A stretch of 64,000 nucleotides of DNA from Aestuariibacter sp. A3R04 (GCF_018860805.1 NZ_JAHKQR010000011.1:1048366-1112365), one strand, 5' to 3'. Positions 47,895 to 59,027 are shown, numbered from the stretch's first letter. Numbers and translations: made by a program. The notes: a model not told the origin generated them from the sequence alone.

Positions 47895-48257
47895 TTTGAC
47901 TCCCAACGATTTTCAAATAGTTTTGTTTTTTTAGAGTCTAATTTATATGCTTCCACTGCAAACAGTCGCAATCTAACCACCTGAGCGCCAGGTTTAAGCA
48001 AGTGAGAACGATTGAAGTTAGACAGAAATGGGATCTGCGAACCAAAAACGAAACTTCACGCAGATTGCGATTCAAGAACTCTTTTATACGCGTTTATTAT
48101 TACAACATATACCTATCAATTATTAGACCACTTTCACAAGATGTTCGACAAAAGTTTACTTGTACACTTTTTTAAATGTGATCCTTTAAATTATGTTGTC
48201 GTTATAAAGGAAAAATATTTAAGTTGATAGAATAATAAAGACGATTAAACTTCTGTT

Positions 48258-48360
48258 TTAATTGTGCTTTGTGAGTTTAGTAAGACACATTAAGTAATGT
48301 TACACAACAGTGTATTGTGTGTTTGGCTAGTAGGCACATCTGGTCTGTCCAGATGTTTTT
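48258..48360 (+). ncRNA. Candidate small RNA
   Basis: A possible promoter (TTGATA at 48224-48229, TAAACT at 48246-48251, 16-base spacer) is followed about 100 bases later by a hairpin with a T-run on the plus strand, although no plus-strand gene lies upstream. A second stem, ACACAA (48302-48307) with TTGTGT (48315-48320), falls inside. The combination of promoter, internal stem and terminator in a protein-free gap suggests an independent RNA of about 100 nt. Unproven. Confidence 0.35.
48336..48360 (+). terminator. Orphan plus-strand terminator
   Basis: CATCTGG-TCTGT-CCAGATG followed by TTTTT, within a gap flanked by minus-strand genes on both sides. The minus-strand tail is not T-rich, so it works only for plus-strand transcripts. 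Confidence 0.6.
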
Positions 48361-48495
48361 AAGGTGAGATAATTTTCCTGTTCAAAACACGGGGGGCGAT
48401 CCCAGACTAAGATCGTAAAATATTCTGACACTCCAGTCTTAAACAAAAGTAAAGCGTACCCAAGTTGCGACACTGTTGTTATTTGAAAAGAATAC

Positions 48496-49029
48496 TCACT
48501 TTCCAGTCACTTTCGCTCGATTATTGGTGTCTCTCGAACCTTTTATCAGTGCATTACCCCGCTCGAATTCACCCTTTGACAGGCGATCATACAAAACAAC
48601 ATTCACCGTAGCGGCTAAATTTAAACAACCTTTAGTTGGTATGTATATGACATCATCAGCCCAAGACAGTACATCTGCGGGCACCGAACCGTCTTCGGGG
48701 CCGAAAATGTAAAAGGAATTTTCACAATGAGTGTAATCAGGTAATGGAATAGCATTTTCAACAAGTTCAACCACCACCACACGAGCACCTTGTGGTCGCA
48801 CATGGCGCAAATTTTCTACACTTACCGTTGGAATGATTTTATGCATGGCTTTGGTGTCGGCATGGAAATCTTTTGCATGATTATACCGTTGACCGGTATA
48901 GAACACACTTGACGCATTAAAACACCCTACTGCGCGCAATACACTCGCCACGTTACCCGCGTTTTTTGGGTTTACTAACCCAACACTCACCCGTTCTTTC
49001 ACACAAGGCCCCTTATAAAAAACGGACAT
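48496..49029 (-). CDS. SpoU/TrmH-family RNA methyltransferase
   Basis: A 177-residue SPOUT-class RNA 2'-O-methyltransferase. Motif 1 is NPKNAGNVASVLRAVG, motif 2 FYIFGPEDGSVP and motif 3 LNLAATVNVVLYDRL, with the C-terminal trefoil-knot elements complete. The target nucleotide cannot be determined. It is shorter than TrmB/TrmJ-type members and lacks an N-terminal RNA-binding extension. Confidence 0.9.
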   Translation of the reverse strand: MSVFYKGPCVKERVSVGLVNPKNAGNVASVLRAVGCFNASSVFYTGQRYNHAKDFHADTKAMHKIIPTVSVENLRHVRPQGARVVVVELVENAIPLPDYTHCENSFYIFGPEDGSVPADVLSWADDVIYIPTKGCLNLAATVNVVLYDRLSKGEFERGNALIKGSRDTNNRAKVTGK

Positions 49030-49085
49030 TATGGCAAATTAGCGTTGTGTCGCCAATACACTTGGATACAAAGGCTATAAGCAAA

Positions 49086-49113
49086 AAAAAGCCCGCATCA
49101 ATGCGGGCTTTTT
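49086..49113 (-). terminator. Terminator at the end of the suc operon
   Basis: AAAAAGCCCGCA / TGCGGGCTTTTT with a 4-base loop, 16 bases past the sucD stop. Strong on the minus strand. Confidence 0.92.
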
Positions 49114-49128
49114 ATTAATCAGGAGAAA

Positions 49129-50001
49129 TTACCAACCTGTTTGTTCGCGCAGTGCTTTGCCGATATCAGCCAGAGAACGCACTGTTTTAACACCTGCGGC
49201 TTCCAGCGCAGCAAATTTATCGTCAGCAGTACCTTTACCACCTGCGATAATTGCACCGGCGTGACCCATACGCTTACCAGGAGGTGCTGTAACACCTGCA
49301 ATGTAAGAAACAACAGGCTTGGTTACGTTTTCTTTGATGAACGCAGCCGCTTCTTCTTCGGCAGTACCACCTATTTCACCAATCATTACGATGGCTTCAG
49401 TTTGAGGGTCGTCCTGGAACATTTTCAGGATGTCAATAAAGTTAGAACCTGGGATAGGATCACCACCAATACCAACACAAGTAGACTGGCCGAAACCTTC
49501 GTCAGTGGTTTGTTTAACCGCTTCGTATGTAAGCGTACCAGAACGTGACACAATACCAACTTTACCCGGCTTGTGAATGTGGCCAGGCATAATACCAATT
49601 TTACACTCTCCAGGCGTAATCACACCCGGGCAGTTAGGGCCAATCATACGGGCGCCTTTGGCGTTCACGTATTCTTTCACGTAAAGCATATCCAATGTAG
49701 GAATACCTTCGGTGATACAAACAACGAGTTCAATGCCAGCATCGACTGCTTCAACGATAGAATCTTTACAGAACGGAGCAGGAACATAGATTACAGAGGC
49801 AGTAGCGCCTGTTGTTTCTACGGCTTCGCGAACGGTGTTAAAAACGGGTAAACCAAGGTGTTCTGTACCGCCTTTGCCTGGCGTTACACCGCCAACCATT
49901 TGAGTACCGTAGGCAATCGCTTGTTCAGAGTGAAAGGTACCCTGACCACCAGTGAAACCCTGGCAGATAACTTTTGTGTCTTTATTGATTAAAACTGACA
50001 T
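49129..50001 (-). CDS. sucD: Succinyl-CoA synthetase alpha subunit
   Basis: ADP/GDP-forming succinate-CoA ligase alpha chain, giving substrate-level phosphorylation in the TCA cycle. It has 290 residues, with a CoA-binding N-terminal domain ([13 protein letters not shown]) and the phosphohistidine His247 in [10 protein letters not shown]. The start overlaps the sucC stop by one base (TAATG), so the subunits are translationally coupled. It is the last gene of the block and is followed by a strong terminator. Confidence 0.97.
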   Translation of the reverse strand: MSVLINKDTKVICQGFTGGQGTFHSEQAIAYGTQMVGGVTPGKGGTEHLGLPVFNTVREAVETTGATASVIYVPAPFCKDSIVEAVDAGIELVVCITEGIPTLDMLYVKEYVNAKGARMIGPNCPGVITPGECKIGIMPGHIHKPGKVGIVSRSGTLTYEAVKQTTDEGFGQSTCVGIGGDPIPGSNFIDILKMFQDDPQTEAIVMIGEIGGTAEEEAAAFIKENVTKPVVSYIAGVTAPPGKRMGHAGAIIAGGKGTADDKFAALEAAGVKTVRSLADIGKALREQTGW

Positions 50002-51167
50002 TATTTGCCCTCCGCAGCAGCAACCACTTTCTGCGCTGCATCAGTCAGAGATTCAGCAGCAATGATATCCAGACCAGAATTAGCGAGTACTTCGCGGCCC
50101 AGCCCAGCATTTGTACCTTCAAGGCGAACAACCACTGGCACTTCTACACCCACTTCCTTAACCGCGCCGATAATACCTTCTGCGATCATGTCACAGCGTA
50201 CGATACCGCCAAAGATATTAACCAATACTGCTTTTACATTACTGTCAGACAGAATGATTTTGAACGCTTCTGCAACGCGCTCTTTAGTCGCACCACCACC
50301 AACATCGAGGAAGTTTGCAGGTTTACCGCCATGCAGGTTTACAATGTCCATGGTACCCATAGCCAGACCTGCACCGTTAACCATACAGCCAACGTTACCG
50401 TCAAGAGCAACGTAGTTTAGCTCGAAAGAGGCAGCGTGTGCTTCACGGGCATCTTCCTGCGAAGGATCGTGCATCTCTTTAACTTTCTTCTGACGATACA
50501 GTGCGTTGCCGTCTACGCCTAATTTGGCGTCAAGGCAGTGCAGGTTGCCATCTGTTTTGATAACCAGCGGGTTAATTTCAATAAGCGCGAGATCCAAGTC
50601 TTCAAACATCTTCGCTAAACCGAGGAAAATCTGAGTGAACTGCTTAACTTGAACACCTTCCAGACCCAGTTTAAATGCCATTTCACGAGCTTGATAAGGC
50701 TGAGGACCAACAATAGGGTCAATTTCAGCTTTCAGGATTTTTTCAGGCGTTTCCTCAGCGACAGTTTCAATTTCAACACCACCTTCTGTAGATGCCATGA
50801 AAACAACGCGACGGGTACCGCGATCAACAACTGCACCTAAGTACAATTCATTCGCGATATCAGTGCAAGATTCAACCAAGATCTTGCTAACAGGCTGACC
50901 TTTTTCGTCAGTCTGGAAAGTCACCAAATTTTTGCCCAGCCATTTTTCAGCAAAAGCACGAATGTCTTCTTTGTCTTTTACAAGCTTAACGCCGCCCGCT
51001 TTACCGCGACCGCCAGCATGTACCTGACATTTTACTACCCACTCATCACCGCCGATGCGATCGGCTGCTTCTACTGCACCTTCGGGTGTATCTGATGCGT
51101 ATCCTTCAGAAACTGGCAAGCCGTATTCTTTGAATAGCTGCTTACCTTGGTATTCATGCAAATTCAT
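50001..51167 (-). CDS. sucC: Succinyl-CoA synthetase beta subunit
   Basis: The 388-residue beta chain carries the nucleotide-binding ATP-grasp domain (start [19 protein letters not shown], then [16 protein letters not shown]) and the C-terminal ligase domain ([18 protein letters not shown]). E. coli SucC also has 388 residues. It lies 142 bases downstream of sucB, with a conspicuous stem-loop in that gap, and is coupled to sucD by an overlapping stop/start. Confidence 0.97.
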   Translation of the reverse strand: MNLHEYQGKQLFKEYGLPVSEGYASDTPEGAVEAADRIGGDEWVVKCQVHAGGRGKAGGVKLVKDKEDIRAFAEKWLGKNLVTFQTDEKGQPVSKILVESCTDIANELYLGAVVDRGTRRVVFMASTEGGVEIETVAEETPEKILKAEIDPIVGPQPYQAREMAFKLGLEGVQVKQFTQIFLGLAKMFEDLDLALIEINPLVIKTDGNLHCLDAKLGVDGNALYRQKKVKEMHDPSQEDAREAHAASFELNYVALDGNVGCMVNGAGLAMGTMDIVNLHGGKPANFLDVGGGATKERVAEAFKIILSDSNVKAVLVNIFGGIVRCDMIAEGIIGAVKEVGVEVPVVVRLEGTNAGLGREVLANSGLDIIAAESLTDAAQKVVAAAEGK

Positions 51168-51259
51168 GGTGTTTCTATCCGATTTTTAGTAAGACAAAAG
51201 CCGCACACGCGACTTGATTAATATATCAGCCTTGTTTACTTAAAGACTGACCAGGTGCA

Positions 51260-51290
51260 CAGGTAAACAGTCGCAATGAGTGTTTACCTG
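51260..51290 (-). repeat. Stem-loop between sucB and sucC
   Basis: Perfect 10-bp arms CAGGTAAACA / TGTTTACCTG with an 11-base loop lie 20 bases after the sucB stop. The minus-strand tail is not a T-run, so an mRNA-processing or stabilising hairpin is more likely than an intrinsic terminator. Confidence 0.55.
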
Positions 51291-51309
51291 CACACAATTA
51301 CAAAAAAGC

Positions 51310-52806
51310 TTAAACGTCCAATAACAGACGTGTTGGGTCTTCCAACATTTCCTTCACGGTCACCAAGAAGCCAACTGATTCTTTGCCATCAACAATCCGA
51401 TGGTCATAGGAGAGGGCTAGGTACATCATAGGAAGAATTTCTACTTTTCCATTTACCGCCATAGGCCGATCCTGGATTTTGTGCATGCCGAGAATAGCAC
51501 TTTGTGGTGGGTTGATGATAGGCGTAGACATCAATGAACCAAACACACCACCGTTGGTGATAGTGAAGTTCCCACCCTGAAGTTCCGCCATGGACAATTT
51601 GCCATCACGCCCCTTGAGTGCGAGTTCTTTAATGCCTTTTTCGATACCTGCCATGCCCAGGTTATCCGTATCTTTAAGAACTGGAGTAACCAAACCACGA
51701 GGGGTAGATACTGCAATAGAGATGTCGAAATAGTTGTGATAACAAATGTCATCACCATCAATAGAAGCGTTCACTTCTGGGAAGCGTTTCAATGCTTCAG
51801 TAACGGCCTTCACGTAAAAAGACATGAAGCCAAGACGAATACCGTGACGTTTTTCAAAACTGTCCTGATATTGCTTGCGCAGATCCATGATTGGCTTCAT
51901 GTTAACTTCGTTAAACGTGGTCAACATGGCGGTTGAATTTTTAGCTTCAAGCAGGCGGTTTGCGATGGTTTTGCGCAGGCGTGTCATAGGAACGCGTTTT
52001 TCAGTACGCTCACCTGCAGGCAGGTTAGCGTCTGCCTGGGGCTTCGCAGCTGAAGCCGGCTTGGCGTCACTACCACTCTTGAGATATTGCTCAACGTCTT
52101 CTTTGGTTATGCGACCGTTTTTACCTGAACCTTTCACTTTAGATGCATCTACACCTTTTTCTGCCAGCAGGCGACGTACAGAAGGGCTAAGTGCATCGCT
52201 GTCATCGCTGTCTTCAGACACCGTGGCTGGCGCGGCAGATGCAGAGCTTGACGCGCCTTCGACGAATTTTGCAATGACTTCTTCTGCGGTGACAGTGGCA
52301 CCTTCTTCAGCCAGGATTTCGGACAGAGAGCCATCTGCAGGAGCCACAACTTCAAGCACAACTTTATCTGTTTCGATATCGACAAGGTTTTGATCGCGAC
52401 TTACCGCCTCACCCACAGCAACATGCCATGTAGCAATTGTTGCATCAGCAACAGATTCTGGTAATACCGGCACTTTTACTTCGCTGATTTTGCCAGACGC
52501 GGCGGCAGGAGCATCTGCTTTTGATTCAGCGGGTTTGTCCGCAGGTTTTCCCGCTGCTGGCGCGACATCGCCATCGTTCAATTTTGCAATAACCTGTTCA
52601 CCCAGTACGGTGGCGCCTTCTTCATTTAGAATCTCACCGATTACACCATCTGCAGGTGCGACAACTTCAAGTACAACCTTGTCAGTTTCAATATCTACAA
52701 GGTTTTGATCGCGTTTTACAGTGTCACCGGCCTTAACATGCCAAGTTGCAATAGTGGCATCGGCAACTGATTCGGGCAGAACCGGAACTTTTATCTCAAT
52801 GGTCAT
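51310..52806 (-). CDS. sucB: 2-oxoglutarate dehydrogenase E2 with two lipoyl domains
   Basis: Dihydrolipoyllysine-residue succinyltransferase of the 2-oxoglutarate dehydrogenase complex. From ATG 52806 (AAAGGAA site) it has 498 residues: lipoyl domain 1 (about 3-76, Lys43 in ETDKVV), an Ala/Pro-rich linker, lipoyl domain 2 (about 108-181, Lys148), a second linker, the E3-binding domain (about 206-242, [14 protein letters not shown]) and the catalytic acyltransferase domain with SYDHRIVDG near the C terminus. E. coli SucB has about 405 residues and one lipoyl domain. An in-frame start at 52842 adds only non-conserved residues. Confidence 0.96.
   Translation of the reverse strand: MTIEIKVPVLPESVADATIATWHVKAGDTVKRDQNLVDIETDKVVLEVVAPADGVIGEILNEEGATVLGEQVIAKLNDGDVAPAAGKPADKPAESKADAPAAASGKISEVKVPVLPESVADATIATWHVAVGEAVSRDQNLVDIETDKVVLEVVAPADGSLSEILAEEGATVTAEEVIAKFVEGASSSASAAPATVSEDSDDSDALSPSVRRLLAEKGVDASKVKGSGKNGRITKEDVEQYLKSGSDAKPASAAKPQADANLPAGERTEKRVPMTRLRKTIANRLLEAKNSTAMLTTFNEVNMKPIMDLRKQYQDSFEKRHGIRLGFMSFYVKAVTEALKRFPEVNASIDGDDICYHNYFDISIAVSTPRGLVTPVLKDTDNLGMAGIEKGIKELALKGRDGKLSMAELQGGNFTITNGGVFGSLMSTPIINPPQSAILGMHKIQDRPMAVNGKVEILPMMYLALSYDHRIVDGKESVGFLVTVKEMLEDPTRLLLDV
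52264..52485 (-). repeat. Second lipoyl-domain repeat unit in sucB
   Basis: Encodes residues 108-181 of SucB and is a close copy of the unit at 52579-52800, with long identical protein stretches ([20 protein letters not shown] in both) but many synonymous base differences. This points to an old internal duplication kept by selection or gene conversion. Confidence 0.85.
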
Positions 52807-52816
52807 CTCTGTTCCT

Positions 52817-55639
52817 TTATTTAATCGTGAGTGCGTCTTCAACCAGTGCTTTCTGTTGCTGGTTGTGTACGGATAAATAGCCTACAGCAGGAGAAGCCGA
52901 CGCTTCACGCCCCGCATATGATAATTTTGCGCCATCGGGAATGGCTTGCCAAAAGTGATGCTGACTGTTGTACCAAGCGCCTTGGTTTTGTGGCTCTTCC
53001 TGGCACCATACCCAATCCTTCACGTGGCTGTATTGCGCTACAATTTTGGCACATTCTTCCTGTGGGAAGGGATACAGTTGTTCGAGGCGGATAATAGCAA
53101 CGTCATCCTGTTCATTCTTACGGCGTTGGTCGAGCAAGTCGTAGTATACCTTGCCGGAACACATCACTACACGCTTCACTTTAGCTGCATCTAAATCGTC
53201 GATTTCACCAATCACATTCTTAAACACACCTTCAGACAGATCTTCCAGCGAAGAAACCGCTAGCGGGTGACGCAGAAGTGATTTCGGTGACATCACGATC
53301 AAGGGTTTGCGCATGGGGCGAATCACCTGACGGCGAATCATGTTGAATACCTGTGCAGGTGTTGACGGTACGCACACTTGCCAGTTGTGGTCAGCACACA
53401 TTTGCAAGAAGCGTTCAAGACGAGCTGAACTGTGCTCAGGGCCTTGACCTTCATATCCGTGCGGCAACAACACAGTAAGGCCACACAGGCGACCCCATTT
53501 TGCTTCACCAGAACTGAGGAACTGGTCGAATACTACCTGTGCTCCGTTGGCAAAATCACCAAACTGCGCTTCCCAAATTGTCAGACAACTTGGCTCCGCG
53601 GTAGCGAAGCCATATTCAAATGCCATCACAGCTTCTTCTGACAAAACGGAATCGTATATTTCTATTTCACCTTGTCCGTCACGAATATTTTGCAACGGCA
53701 TAAAGGTATTGGCGTCAGTTTGGTTGTGCAATACCGCGTGACGGTGGAAAAAAGTACCACGACCAGAGTCCTGCCCAGTCATTCGAATATTGTGACCGCC
53801 GTCGACAATAGACGCATAGGCAAGGTTTTCAGCCATACCCCAATCCAGCGGTTTTTCACCGGCGGCCATGGCTTTGCGATCCTGATAGACCTTATTCACA
53901 CGGGAGTGCAATTTGAACTCTTCCGGGTAGCTGCTTATTGCTTCACCCAGCGCCTTGAGCTTTTCAACCGAGATACTACCGTCGTAAGGCACATCCCAAT
54001 CGTGGCCAATGTATGGAGTCCAGTCAACGGAGTGCTCAGTCATTGGACGCCATTCTTCCACCACACAAGCGCCGTGATCAAGAGCCGACCGATACTCTTC
54101 AAGCATCTTGTCAGCGTCGCGTTGTTCAATTGACCCTTCGGCAACTAATTGGTCTGCATAAATCTGACGCGGAACTGGGTGCTTTTTAATTTTTTGATAC
54201 ATCAAAGGCTGAGTTGCATTTGGTTCGTCAGATTCATTGTGACCATGACGGCGATAACACACCAGGTCAATCACAACATCTTTTTTAAACTTATTGCGAT
54301 ACTCAAGGGCAAGGTTGGTAACAAACAAGACGGCTTCCGGGTCATCGGAATTAACGTGGAAGATAGGTGCCTGAACCATCTTCGCAATATCAGTACAGTA
54401 TTGCGTAGAACGGGTATCTTCAGTTTTGGAGGTCGTAAAACCAACCTGGTTGTTAATCACAATACGCACCGTACCACCCACAGCGAAACCACGGGTTTGG
54501 GACATGTTAAACGTTTCTTGAACTACACCCTGACCCGCAATGGCAGAATCGCCGTGAATAGTAATGGGTAACACTTTTCCAAAATCATCGTTACGGCGGT
54601 CAATACGCGCGCGTACGGAGCCCATGACTACTGGATTAACAATCTCAAGGTGGGAAGGGTTAAACGCAAGCGCCAAGTGAACATTGCCACCCGGAGTAGC
54701 AAAATCGGAAGAAAAGCCCGCGTGATATTTTACGTCACCGGATCCCAGTGAATTGTCGTGCTTACCGGAAAACTCATCAAACAGCACTGACGGATTTTTT
54801 CCCAAAACATTAACAAGCACATTAAGACGACCACGGTGTGCCATACCAATAACAACTTCTTTGGTGCCTGCAGTACCCGCTTCGGTGATTAAACCTTTTA
54901 GCATTGGAATTAGTGCGTCACCACCTTCAAGAGAAAATCGCTTTGCACCCGGGAACTTGGCGCCCAGGTATTTCTCCATGCCATCAGCAGCAGTAAGGCC
55001 TTTGAGAATGGCAATTTTCTGCTCTTTCGAGATCTGAGGCCGTGCTTCTACGGATTCAATGCGCTGTTGCAGCCAGCGCTTTTGCTCCGTGTCAGTGATA
55101 TGCATATATTCTGCACCCACTGAACCACAATATGTGCGATTTAGTGACTTGTAGAGCTCTCCCAGTGACATAGTATCTTTACCGATGGCATATGAGCCCA
55201 CGTTAAAGTTCACATCGAGGTCAGCATCAGTCAAGCTGTGGTGTGAAAGATCCAAATCCCGTGCCTTTGGCTGCTTCCACAAGCCAAGAGGATCAAGATT
55301 GGCATTCTGGTGGCCACGGAAACGGTAAGCATTAATGAGTTGCAATACCTTTACCTGGCGCTCATCAGACGGCGAACCGCCCTCTTTTGATACACCTGAC
55401 GCCATCCTTGCAGTTGGACCAAGAGCCGCTAACTGCCTGAATTGGTTCTTAATTGACGTATGGTTTGTTTCCAATTCAACGCCATCGACCTTCGGTAGGG
55501 TGTCGAAGACCTGTCGCCAAGAATCAGAAACGCTTTGTGGATCGTCGATGTACATTTCGTACAGCTCTTCCACATAGGCAGCGTTGGCGCCCGCCATATG
55601 CGAGGAATCCCACCACGCTTTCATCACGCTTTCTTGCAT
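52817..55639 (-). CDS. sucA: 2-oxoglutarate dehydrogenase E1
   Basis: Thiamine-diphosphate-dependent decarboxylase component of the 2-oxoglutarate dehydrogenase complex, 940 residues. The N terminus ([20 protein letters not shown]) matches the E2-interacting region of gammaproteobacterial Suc[18 protein letters not shown], a [14 protein letters not shown] segment and [13 protein letters not shown] mark the cofactor and active-site regions. It is followed after 10 bases by sucB. A terminator lies between sdhB and this gene, so it likely has its own promoter in the 173-bp gap. Confidence 0.97.
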   Translation of the reverse strand: MQESVMKAWWDSSHMAGANAAYVEELYEMYIDDPQSVSDSWRQVFDTLPKVDGVELETNHTSIKNQFRQLAALGPTARMASGVSKEGGSPSDERQVKVLQLINAYRFRGHQNANLDPLGLWKQPKARDLDLSHHSLTDADLDVNFNVGSYAIGKDTMSLGELYKSLNRTYCGSVGAEYMHITDTEQKRWLQQRIESVEARPQISKEQKIAILKGLTAADGMEKYLGAKFPGAKRFSLEGGDALIPMLKGLITEAGTAGTKEVVIGMAHRGRLNVLVNVLGKNPSVLFDEFSGKHDNSLGSGDVKYHAGFSSDFATPGGNVHLALAFNPSHLEIVNPVVMGSVRARIDRRNDDFGKVLPITIHGDSAIAGQGVVQETFNMSQTRGFAVGGTVRIVINNQVGFTTSKTEDTRSTQYCTDIAKMVQAPIFHVNSDDPEAVLFVTNLALEYRNKFKKDVVIDLVCYRRHGHNESDEPNATQPLMYQKIKKHPVPRQIYADQLVAEGSIEQRDADKMLEEYRSALDHGACVVEEWRPMTEHSVDWTPYIGHDWDVPYDGSISVEKLKALGEAISSYPEEFKLHSRVNKVYQDRKAMAAGEKPLDWGMAENLAYASIVDGGHNIRMTGQDSGRGTFFHRHAVLHNQTDANTFMPLQNIRDGQGEIEIYDSVLSEEAVMAFEYGFATAEPSCLTIWEAQFGDFANGAQVVFDQFLSSGEAKWGRLCGLTVLLPHGYEGQGPEHSSARLERFLQMCADHNWQVCVPSTPAQVFNMIRRQVIRPMRKPLIVMSPKSLLRHPLAVSSLEDLSEGVFKNVIGEIDDLDAAKVKRVVMCSGKVYYDLLDQRRKNEQDDVAIIRLEQLYPFPQEECAKIVAQYSHVKDWVWCQEEPQNQGAWYNSQHHFWQAIPDGAKLSYAGREASASPAVGYLSVHNQQQKALVEDALTIK

Positions 55640-55734
55640 TATTGTGCCTTGCTACGTTTAGGAAAAACTTTTAAATACGGAGTTATATTATGGCGGTTAT
55701 TTTCATAAGAACCAACCGTTTATGCCGTATATAT

Positions 55735-55762
55735 AAAAAAATAGCCACCCCTAACGGATGGC
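55735..55762 (-). terminator. Terminator between sdhB and sucA
   Basis: On the minus strand a 7-bp stem (GCCATCC / GGGTGGC, one G-U pair, 5-base loop) is followed after ATA-like bases by a run of six T. It lies 50 bases downstream of the sdhB stop, so full or partial termination before sucA is likely. Confidence 0.65.
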
Positions 55763-55812
55763 CATTCAGTGAAATACAATCTATGCCTCTTAAAAAGAGT
55801 CAGAAATTTGTA

Positions 55813-56523
55813 CTAAACAGCCCGTTGTAAAAGCATAGACTTAATCTGTCCAATCGCTTTTGTTGGGTTTAGTCCCTTAGGACAAACACTGACACAGTTC
55901 ATGATACCGTGGCAGCGGAAGACGCTGAATGCATCATCAAGGTCGTTAAGTCGCTCTTCGGTTGCTGTATCACGGCTATCGATAAGAAAGCGATAGGCGT
56001 GTAACAGACCCGCAGGTCCAATGAACTTATCAGGATTCCACCAGAACGATGGACAAGACGTTGAACAACACGCGCACAATATACATTCGTAAAGACCATC
56101 CAACTTGGCGCGATCTTCTGGTGACTGCAAGTGTTCACGAGCTGGCGGTTGCTTACTGTCATTGATGAGAAACGGCTTGATTTTTTCATACTGGTTGTAG
56201 AACTGCGTCATGTCTACGACTAGATCGCGCACTACCGGTAAACCGGGCAGCGGTCTAATAACAATTTTACCTTTGCCCAGTGCAGACAGCGGCGTAATAC
56301 ACGCCAAACCGTTTTTGCCGTTCATGTTCATACCGTCAGAGCCACATACCCCTTCCCGGCAAGAACGACGGAAAGACAAGGTCGGGTCCTGCTCTTTCAA
56401 CTGGAGCAATGCATCCAGCACCATCATATCCCGCCCTTCTTCTACTTCCAGCGTATAGTCTTGCATTTTAGGCGCGTCATCAACCTCGGGGTTGTAACGA
56501 TATACTGAAAAATTTAATTGCAT
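55813..56523 (-). CDS. sdhB: Succinate dehydrogenase iron-sulfur subunit
   Basis: The 236-residue electron-transfer subunit of complex II. The [2Fe-2S] ligands are in SCREGVCGSDG and LACITP (one ligand is Asp, as in E. coli). The [4Fe-4S] and [3Fe-4S] sites are in CILCACCSTSCPSFWWN and NCVSVCPKGLNP. A GAGAGGCAAG site precedes the ATG. The gene lies 14 bases after sdhA in the order sdhCDAB. Confidence 0.97.
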   Translation of the reverse strand: MQLNFSVYRYNPEVDDAPKMQDYTLEVEEGRDMMVLDALLQLKEQDPTLSFRRSCREGVCGSDGMNMNGKNGLACITPLSALGKGKIVIRPLPGLPVVRDLVVDMTQFYNQYEKIKPFLINDSKQPPAREHLQSPEDRAKLDGLYECILCACCSTSCPSFWWNPDKFIGPAGLLHAYRFLIDSRDTATEERLNDLDDAFSVFRCHGIMNCVSVCPKGLNPTKAIGQIKSMLLQRAV

Positions 56524-56537
56524 GATACTTGCCTCTC

Positions 56538-58310
56538 TTAATACGAACGCACTTTAGGCGGGAATGCTTCCCGTAACTTCGGCGCCATATTGACGTCGCG
56601 TTTCAACATACTTTCTGTGGCCGGATTGTAGATACTGTGACATAACCAGTTCTCATCATCGCGATCAGGGAAGTCGAAACGACTGTGCGCACCACGGCTT
56701 TCAGTACGGAAATTCGCAGCCACTGCTGTACTGAAAGCGGTCTCCATAAGGTTGTCCAGCTCCAAGCACTCAATGCGTTGGGTGTTGAAGTCAGCACTCT
56801 TGTCATCGAGGCGAGCATGTTTGAGACGCTCTCTGATTTCTTTAAGTTGCTCAAGGCCTTCAGCCATAGCATCGCCTTCACGGAATACCGAGAAGTTAAG
56901 CTGCATGCATTCTTGCAAATCTTTCTTAATTTGAACCGGGTCTTCACCCTTGCCTTTCTCTGAACTCTCCCAGCGATTAAAGCGCGACATTGCTGCATCG
57001 AGGTCTGATTCAGACGCGTCTCTTGTCGGCGCAACCTCAGACAGTTTTTCGCCGAGATGAAGCCCTGTAGCACGACCAAATACCACCAGGTCAAGCAATG
57101 AGTTACCGCCAAGACGATTCGCGCCGTGCACAGATACGCAGGCGATTTCACCGCAGGCGAATAATCCGTTAACCACTTTGTCATTACCGTTTTCATCAAC
57201 GGTTAGACACTGACCATCCACATTCGTAGGAATACCGCCCATCATGTAATGGCAAGTCGGAATAACCGGAATCGGTTCTTTGACCGGATCAACGTGAGCA
57301 AATGTACGGGAAAGCTCCAGAATACCAGGTAAACGAGATTCTAGTACTTCTTTACCTAAGTGATCGAGCTTCAACTTAATGTGTGTACCCCAGGGGCCTT
57401 CACATCCTCTGCCTTCGCGAATCTCCGTCATCATCGAACGGGCGACGACATCACGACCGGCTAAATCTTTAGCATTGGGGGCGTACCGTTCCATAAAACG
57501 TTCACCGTCTTTGTTCAGGAGGTAACCCCCTTCACCACGACAGCCTTCTGTGACCAACGTACCCGCTCCTGCGATACCCGTTGGGTGGAACTGCCACATT
57601 TCCATATCTTGAACCGCCACACCTGCTCGCAGTGCCATGCCAACACCGTCACCAGTGTTGATGTGTGCATTGGTGGTAGAAGCAAAAATACGTCCTGCTC
57701 CACCCGTCGCCAAAACCACAGCACGGGATTTGAAATAAACTACTTCACCAGTTTCGATATCAATGGCTGTACAACCCACAACATCGCCATCCTGGTTTTT
57801 CACTAAATCCAGTGCGTACCACTCTGAGAACACTTTGGTTTTATTTTTTACATTTTGCTGATAGAGCAGGTGCAACAACGCGTGACCCGTTCGGTCTGCA
57901 GCTGCAGCTGTGCGTGCCCCCTGCTCTCCACCGAAGTTTCTGGACTGTCCACCAAATGGACGTTGGTAAATTTTACCGTTCTCAAACCGAGAAAAAGGCA
58001 ACCCCATGTTTTCCATTTCAATGATGGCTTCAGGGCCGGTTTTACACATATATTCGATAGCATCCTGATCGCCAATGTAATCAGAACCCTTCACAGTGTC
58101 ATACATATGCCATTCCCAGTTATCTTCATGGGAATTGCCCAGTGCCACAGTAATACCGCCCTGTGCTGACACAGTATGAGAGCGTGTAGGAAATACTTTG
58201 GATAACAGCGCGCAGGACTTGCCCGACTGAGATATTTGTAGTGCAGCACGCATACCTGCACCGCCGGCGCCAATAACTACAGCGTCAAATTCATGTACTG
58301 GTAGACTCAT
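56538..58310 (-). CDS. sdhA: Succinate dehydrogenase flavoprotein subunit
   Basis: Catalytic subunit of complex II. From ATG 58310 it has 590 residues. The N-terminal FAD dinucleotide-binding motif is [10 protein letters not shown], and His45 in [11 protein letters not shown] is the covalent flavin-attachment histidine, the same number as in E. coli. [21 protein letters not shown] is the active-site region. A start codon at 58346 would overlap sdhD and is unlikely. The gap to sdhD is 1 base. Confidence 0.97.
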   Translation of the reverse strand: MSLPVHEFDAVVIGAGGAGMRAALQISQSGKSCALLSKVFPTRSHTVSAQGGITVALGNSHEDNWEWHMYDTVKGSDYIGDQDAIEYMCKTGPEAIIEMENMGLPFSRFENGKIYQRPFGGQSRNFGGEQGARTAAAADRTGHALLHLLYQQNVKNKTKVFSEWYALDLVKNQDGDVVGCTAIDIETGEVVYFKSRAVVLATGGAGRIFASTTNAHINTGDGVGMALRAGVAVQDMEMWQFHPTGIAGAGTLVTEGCRGEGGYLLNKDGERFMERYAPNAKDLAGRDVVARSMMTEIREGRGCEGPWGTHIKLKLDHLGKEVLESRLPGILELSRTFAHVDPVKEPIPVIPTCHYMMGGIPTNVDGQCLTVDENGNDKVVNGLFACGEIACVSVHGANRLGGNSLLDLVVFGRATGLHLGEKLSEVAPTRDASESDLDAAMSRFNRWESSEKGKGEDPVQIKKDLQECMQLNFSVFREGDAMAEGLEQLKEIRERLKHARLDDKSADFNTQRIECLELDNLMETAFSTAVAANFRTESRGAHSRFDFPDRDDENWLCHSIYNPATESMLKRDVNMAPKLREAFPPKVRSY

Positions 58311-58311
58311 A

Positions 58312-58659
58312 TCAAATACTCCACAAAACAAACAGACCAACGGCAACGTAAACGAACGCAGTTATGTTCAGCACAAACTGAATAACTGAACGCAGACCCG
58401 CTGATTTAACGTAGTCTGTCAGTACTTGCCATAATCCCACACGCACATGAAACATGATGGATACCAAAGTAGCAAAGGTGAAAACTTTCATGCCAAGACC
58501 AGCAAACAACCCGCGCCATACGACAAATGTAAGCTCATCAGTTGTTATAAAAAACCATGCCATGAAAAAAGAAAATGCTGTGATTACAGCTGCTGTGGTG
58601 CGCAGCGTGACAAAGTCTTGTACGCCATTGCGTTTTATACTCGCTTGATTTGTTACCAT
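58312..58659 (-). CDS. sdhD: Succinate dehydrogenase membrane anchor subunit
   Basis: A 115-residue hydrophobic anchor of complex II with three predicted helices, the same length as E. coli SdhD. The segment [20 protein letters not shown] contains the haem-ligand-type histidine and the conserved DYV near the quinone site. ATG 58659 overlaps the end of sdhC by 7 bases, indicating coupling. A longer in-frame start at 58695 is not needed. Confidence 0.93.
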   Translation of the reverse strand: MVTNQASIKRNGVQDFVTLRTTAAVITAFSFFMAWFFITTDELTFVVWRGLFAGLGMKVFTFATLVSIMFHVRVGLWQVLTDYVKSAGLRSVIQFVLNITAFVYVAVGLFVLWSI

Positions 58660-59027
58660 AACGCGACTCCAATAACGATAGTCAGCACAACCCACAATGC
58701 GATGATAGCTTTTGCACTGTTATTGCCAGACTCAAGTTCTTCCCAATGACCCATGTCCATAATTACATGGCGAATGCCGCCTAGAATGTGATAAGTCAGT
58801 GCTGAAGCGGTGCCAAGGGCAACCAACTTTCCAATTACTCCATCCATGATTACCTGCACATCTGCGAAACCCTGAGCTGAAGAGACAGAAACTGCCCACG
58901 CCCATATCACGAAAAGAAGTGCAAAAAACATGGCGACGCCGGTTACGCGATGGAGAATTGAAGAAACAGCAGAAGGGGGAAATTTAATAGTTTGGAGGTC
59001 TAAATTTACTGGTCTTTGCTTTTTCAC
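58653..59027 (-). CDS. sdhC: Succinate dehydrogenase cytochrome b556 subunit
   Basis: A 124-residue integral membrane subunit. The conserved N-terminal PVNLDLQTIKFPPSAVSSIL contains the Ser and Arg that line the ubiquinone site (SSILHRVTG). The haem-binding histidine is in YHILGGIRHVIMD. Three predicted helices. It starts at GTG 59027 and is the first gene of sdhCDAB, divergent from gltA. Confidence 0.95.
   Translation of the reverse strand: MKKQRPVNLDLQTIKFPPSAVSSILHRVTGVAMFFALLFVIWAWAVSVSSAQGFADVQVIMDGVIGKLVALGTASALTYHILGGIRHVIMDMGHWEELESGNNSAKAIIALWVVLTIVIGVALW

Larger units (their letters stand above)
47895..48495. other. AT-rich intergenic region with a candidate small RNA
   Basis: About 600 bases between two minus-strand genes. 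The part near 47.9-48.1 kb probably carries the acyltransferase promoter and includes an inverted repeat, ATCTGCG at 48033-48039 with CGCAGAT at 48059-48065. The part at 48.22-48.36 kb has a candidate plus-strand small RNA. No protein-coding frame here looks real. Confidence 0.55.

Noticed and set aside
48012..48227. Plus-strand open frame of 71 codons in the acyltransferase upstream gap
   Set aside because: No ATG with a ribosome site, no domain pattern and an AT-rich random-looking composition.
56603..57199. Antisense or out-of-frame reading of nearly 200 codons within sdhA
   Set aside because: Explained by the codon bias of sdhA, which is unambiguous with canonical motifs.
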